Origin: Victivallis vadensis
GTDB taxonomy: Bacteria > Verrucomicrobiota > Lentisphaeria > Victivallales > Victivallaceae
Reading direction: 5' to 3'
NCBI RefSeq assembly: GCF_003096415.1
Contig: NZ_QEKH01000002.1
Location: forward strand, 124,001 to 188,000
Length of the DNA: 64,000 nucleotides
A program made the position numbers and the translations under genes. How positions within the stretch are numbered: the stretch's first letter is position 1; the number at the start of each line of letters is the position of its first letter. Under the pieces are notes generated by a model, which saw nothing but the letters and a program-made list of their open reading frames with translations, had not been told where the DNA came from and did no database searches. This document shows positions 62,280 to 64,000 of the stretch, in pieces.

Positions 62280-64000
62280 TTCATTTTCTCCAATCGGTCA
62301 AACCATTTGAACAGAAATTCGGCGCAGAGCACGAAAAGTCCCGACACCAGCAGCGGCCAGCCGGTATAGCCCGCCCGCATCGCCTGAATGCCGCTGACGA
62401 TCAGCGGCACCGCGCAGAGGACCAGCGCCAGCCGGAACAATAAGTGGCAGAGCTTCACCAGCAGCGGATTGGGCTTGTTCGCAAGCCGGGCCGGTGCGGG
62501 GGAAGCCGGAGCCGCCGCGTTTTCCGGTTCCGGCCGGGGTTCGTGGCGGCGCATCGCTGCATAAACCAGCGTGGCGGTCATCTTCTCAAAGGAGATGCCG
62601 GAAACTTTAGCCGCTTTCGGCACAAGACTGGTGGCGGTGCAGCCGGGGATGGAGTTTCCCTCCAGCATATAGGGCACGCCGTCTTTGCCGACGATGAAAT
62701 CCACCCGCAGGATGTCGCGGCAGCCCGCGCCCAGATAGAACTTGACCGCCTGCCGGGAGGCGTCGGCGACCTGTTCCGCGGAGAGGGAGCGGGCCGGGCA
62801 GAAGTATTCGGTGTGCCCGTCCTTGTAGACGTATTTGGCGTCGTAGTCGTAGAAGCCGTGGGGGCTTTTGATCTCGATCGCCGGGAGCACTTCGCCGTTC
62901 ACGATCGGGACGGTGATCTCGATGCCGTCGATGTACTCCTCGACCAGCAGCTCGCCGGCCATCGCGAACTCTTTTTCCAGAGCGGCGTCCCACTCTTCGG
63001 CGCGTTCGACCTTCACGATGCCGAAGGTCGAACCTTCCATCGGGACCTTGAGGATCAGCGGCAGTTTCAGGTTCTGCGGCAACTCCCGGCGGTCGCGGGT
63101 CACGACGCTCCACTTCGCGGTCGGGATGCCGAGCCGGTCGAGCAGCCGCTTGGTGGCGATTTTGTCCATGGTCAGCAGACTGGCGGCGCTGCCGGAGCCG
63201 ACGAAACGCAGGCCGGCTTCCTCCATCACCTTCTGGATGCGGCCGTCCTCGCCGAAGCCGCCGTGCAGCACCGGGTAGACCACGTCGGCTTCGCGCATCT
63301 CCGGGAGGAGGCGGCATTCGGTCACATCCGTGACCGTCACGTCGAAGCCGCCGTTGCGCAGGGCCTGCGCGACCGCACTGCCGGATTTCAGCGAAATTTC
63401 ACGTTCGTTGCTGGCGCCGCCGAGCAGGAGGTTGATTTTCGGGGCCTCGACGGCGGCCATCACTTTGGGCAGTGCGTCCGGGTTCAGGAATTTCACTTCG
63501 GGACGCAGGTAGAAGCCGTGCTTTTCCGCGACGGCGCAGCGCAAATGGCGGACCAGCTCCACATAGTCGGATTCCCTGCCGGAATCGAGGTTCACGATGA
63601 AGTTGGCGTGTTCGGCGCTGACCGCGACGCCGCCGATCCGGTAATTCTTCAGGCGGCACTGGTCGATCAGTCTGCCCGCCGGTTCAAATTCGGAGACGTT
63701 GCGGAAGGTGCAGCCCGCGCTGCGGCCGGCGGGTTCGCGTTTGCGCCGCGCCTCGACTTCGGAGCGGAGCGCGGCGATTTCGGTTTCGCGGTCGGCGGCG
63801 GGCAGTTTCAGCTCCGCACCGGTGATCACGACGTCGTCGGGAATGGAGCTGCCGCGGTAGCGCCACTCGATTTCATCGTGGCCGGCGCTCCACGGATTGC
63901 CGCGGAAGTCGAAGCCGCTGACTTTGACGATGAAATCGCCGATCGAGACGCCGTTGGCACCGGCGTTCATCCGGAGCGCGCCGCCGAGGGTGCCGGGGAT
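62276..64000 (-). CDS. murB-ddl: MurB-Ddl fusion (UDP-N-acetylenolpyruvoylglucosamine reductase / D-Ala-D-Ala ligase), 5' end outside window
   Basis: At least 574 aa; the frame is open to base 64000 and translates there to IPGTLGGALRMNAGANG, the MurB FAD-binding motif. MurB continues with SAGCTFRNV (catalytic Ser region) and EHANFIVN. From about 170 residues in, a D-Ala-D-Ala ligase follows: LLLGGASNEREISLKSG, PVLHGGFGEDGRIQKVMEEAGL, SGSAASLLTMDKIATKRLL, KVPMEGSTFGI, LLVEEYIDGIEITV and LEGNSIPGCTATSLVPKAA. A Pro/Ala linker and two C-terminal membrane helices (LALVLCAVPLIVSGIQAM, GWPLLVSGLFVLCAEFLF) end the chain. It joins two cytoplasmic peptidoglycan precursor steps on one, apparently membrane-tied, protein. 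Confidence 0.92.
   Translation of the reverse strand: MPGTLGGALRMNAGANGVSIGDFIVKVSGFDFRGNPWSAGHDEIEWRYRGSSIPDDVVITGAELKLPAADRETEIAALRSEVEARRKREPAGRSAGCTFRNVSEFEPAGRLIDQCRLKNYRIGGVAVSAEHANFIVNLDSGRESDYVELVRHLRCAVAEKHGFYLRPEVKFLNPDALPKVMAAVEAPKINLLLGGASNEREISLKSGSAVAQALRNGGFDVTVTDVTECRLLPEMREADVVYPVLHGGFGEDGRIQKVMEEAGLRFVGSGSAASLLTMDKIATKRLLDRLGIPTAKWSVVTRDRRELPQNLKLPLILKVPMEGSTFGIVKVERAEEWDAALEKEFAMAGELLVEEYIDGIEITVPIVNGEVLPAIEIKSPHGFYDYDAKYVYKDGHTEYFCPARSLSAEQVADASRQAVKFYLGAGCRDILRVDFIVGKDGVPYMLEGNSIPGCTATSLVPKAAKVSGISFEKMTATLVYAAMRRHEPRPEPENAAAPASPAPARLANKPNPLLVKLCHLLFRLALVLCAVPLIVSGIQAMRAGYTGWPLLVSGLFVLCAEFLFKWFDRLEKMK

Overview
The window looks like chromosome of an anaerobic member of the Lentisphaerota (Victivallis-like). 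The basis is high GC, a pyruvate:ferredoxin oxidoreductase, a TIGR04073-like protein, and above all repeated single-copy prepilin-like proteins ([22 protein letters not shown]... N-terminus, C-terminal H-X9-DG motif) sitting beside secreted glycoside hydrolases and sugar-type regulators. Genus-level placement is inference. No rRNA, tRNA, transposase, phage gene or CRISPR array was seen.

Layout. 1-4.4 kb: 3' end of rsmB, then a minus-strand operon trkH-trkA-sensor-like membrane protein-GT2. 4.5-8.1 kb: PFOR. 8.3-10.5 kb: a Gfo/Idh oxidoreductase and an NAD sugar epimerase. 10.7-12.0 kb: citrate synthase. 12.2-17.7 kb: polysaccharide cassette A. 18.0-20.5 kb: queF-argJ-purQ. 20.9-24.3 kb: TIGR04073-like gene, ychF, then a DksA-like gene, lspA and a CysZ/EI24-like gene. 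24.4-30.8 kb: cassette B. 30.8-32.7 kb: a CorA-like transporter and a partner membrane protein, preceded by a long structured leader. 32.8-35.5 kb: FAD oxidoreductase, DUF523, msrB-msrA fusion. 35.5-40.4 kb: a lone prepilin-like gene convergent with a very large hybrid histidine kinase. 40.5-44.4 kb: operon lnt-DUF89-cvfB-DUF2059. 44.5-48.8 kb: nadB, pcnB and a GHL10 hydrolase. 48.8-49.7 kb: a hairpin- and repeat-rich stretch without genes. 49.7-55.7 kb: cassette C. 55.7-61.0 kb: cassette D. 61.1-64.0 kb: a cysteine-less thioredoxin-fold/TPR protein and a murB-ddl fusion that runs off the window.

The most notable pattern is four cassettes with the same gene order: regulator, one prepilin-like protein, then one or two secreted polysaccharide-active enzymes. 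All genes of a cassette are on one strand, a few bases apart, behind one strong promoter that carries repeat or palindrome elements suitable as operators. The regulator family varies (GntR-LacI hybrid twice, XylR/AraC, LacI), and so does the enzyme family (PL22-like plus clan GH-A, GH2-like, two GH50-like, GH39-like), while the pilin-like gene stays. This suggests a modular glycan-response unit with a pilin-like protein as a constant part, possibly as scaffold or secretion partner; that role is inference. A second candidate novelty is the roughly 310-nt leader of the CorA-like gene, which holds two interleaved perfect 12-bp inverted repeats (pseudoknot topology).
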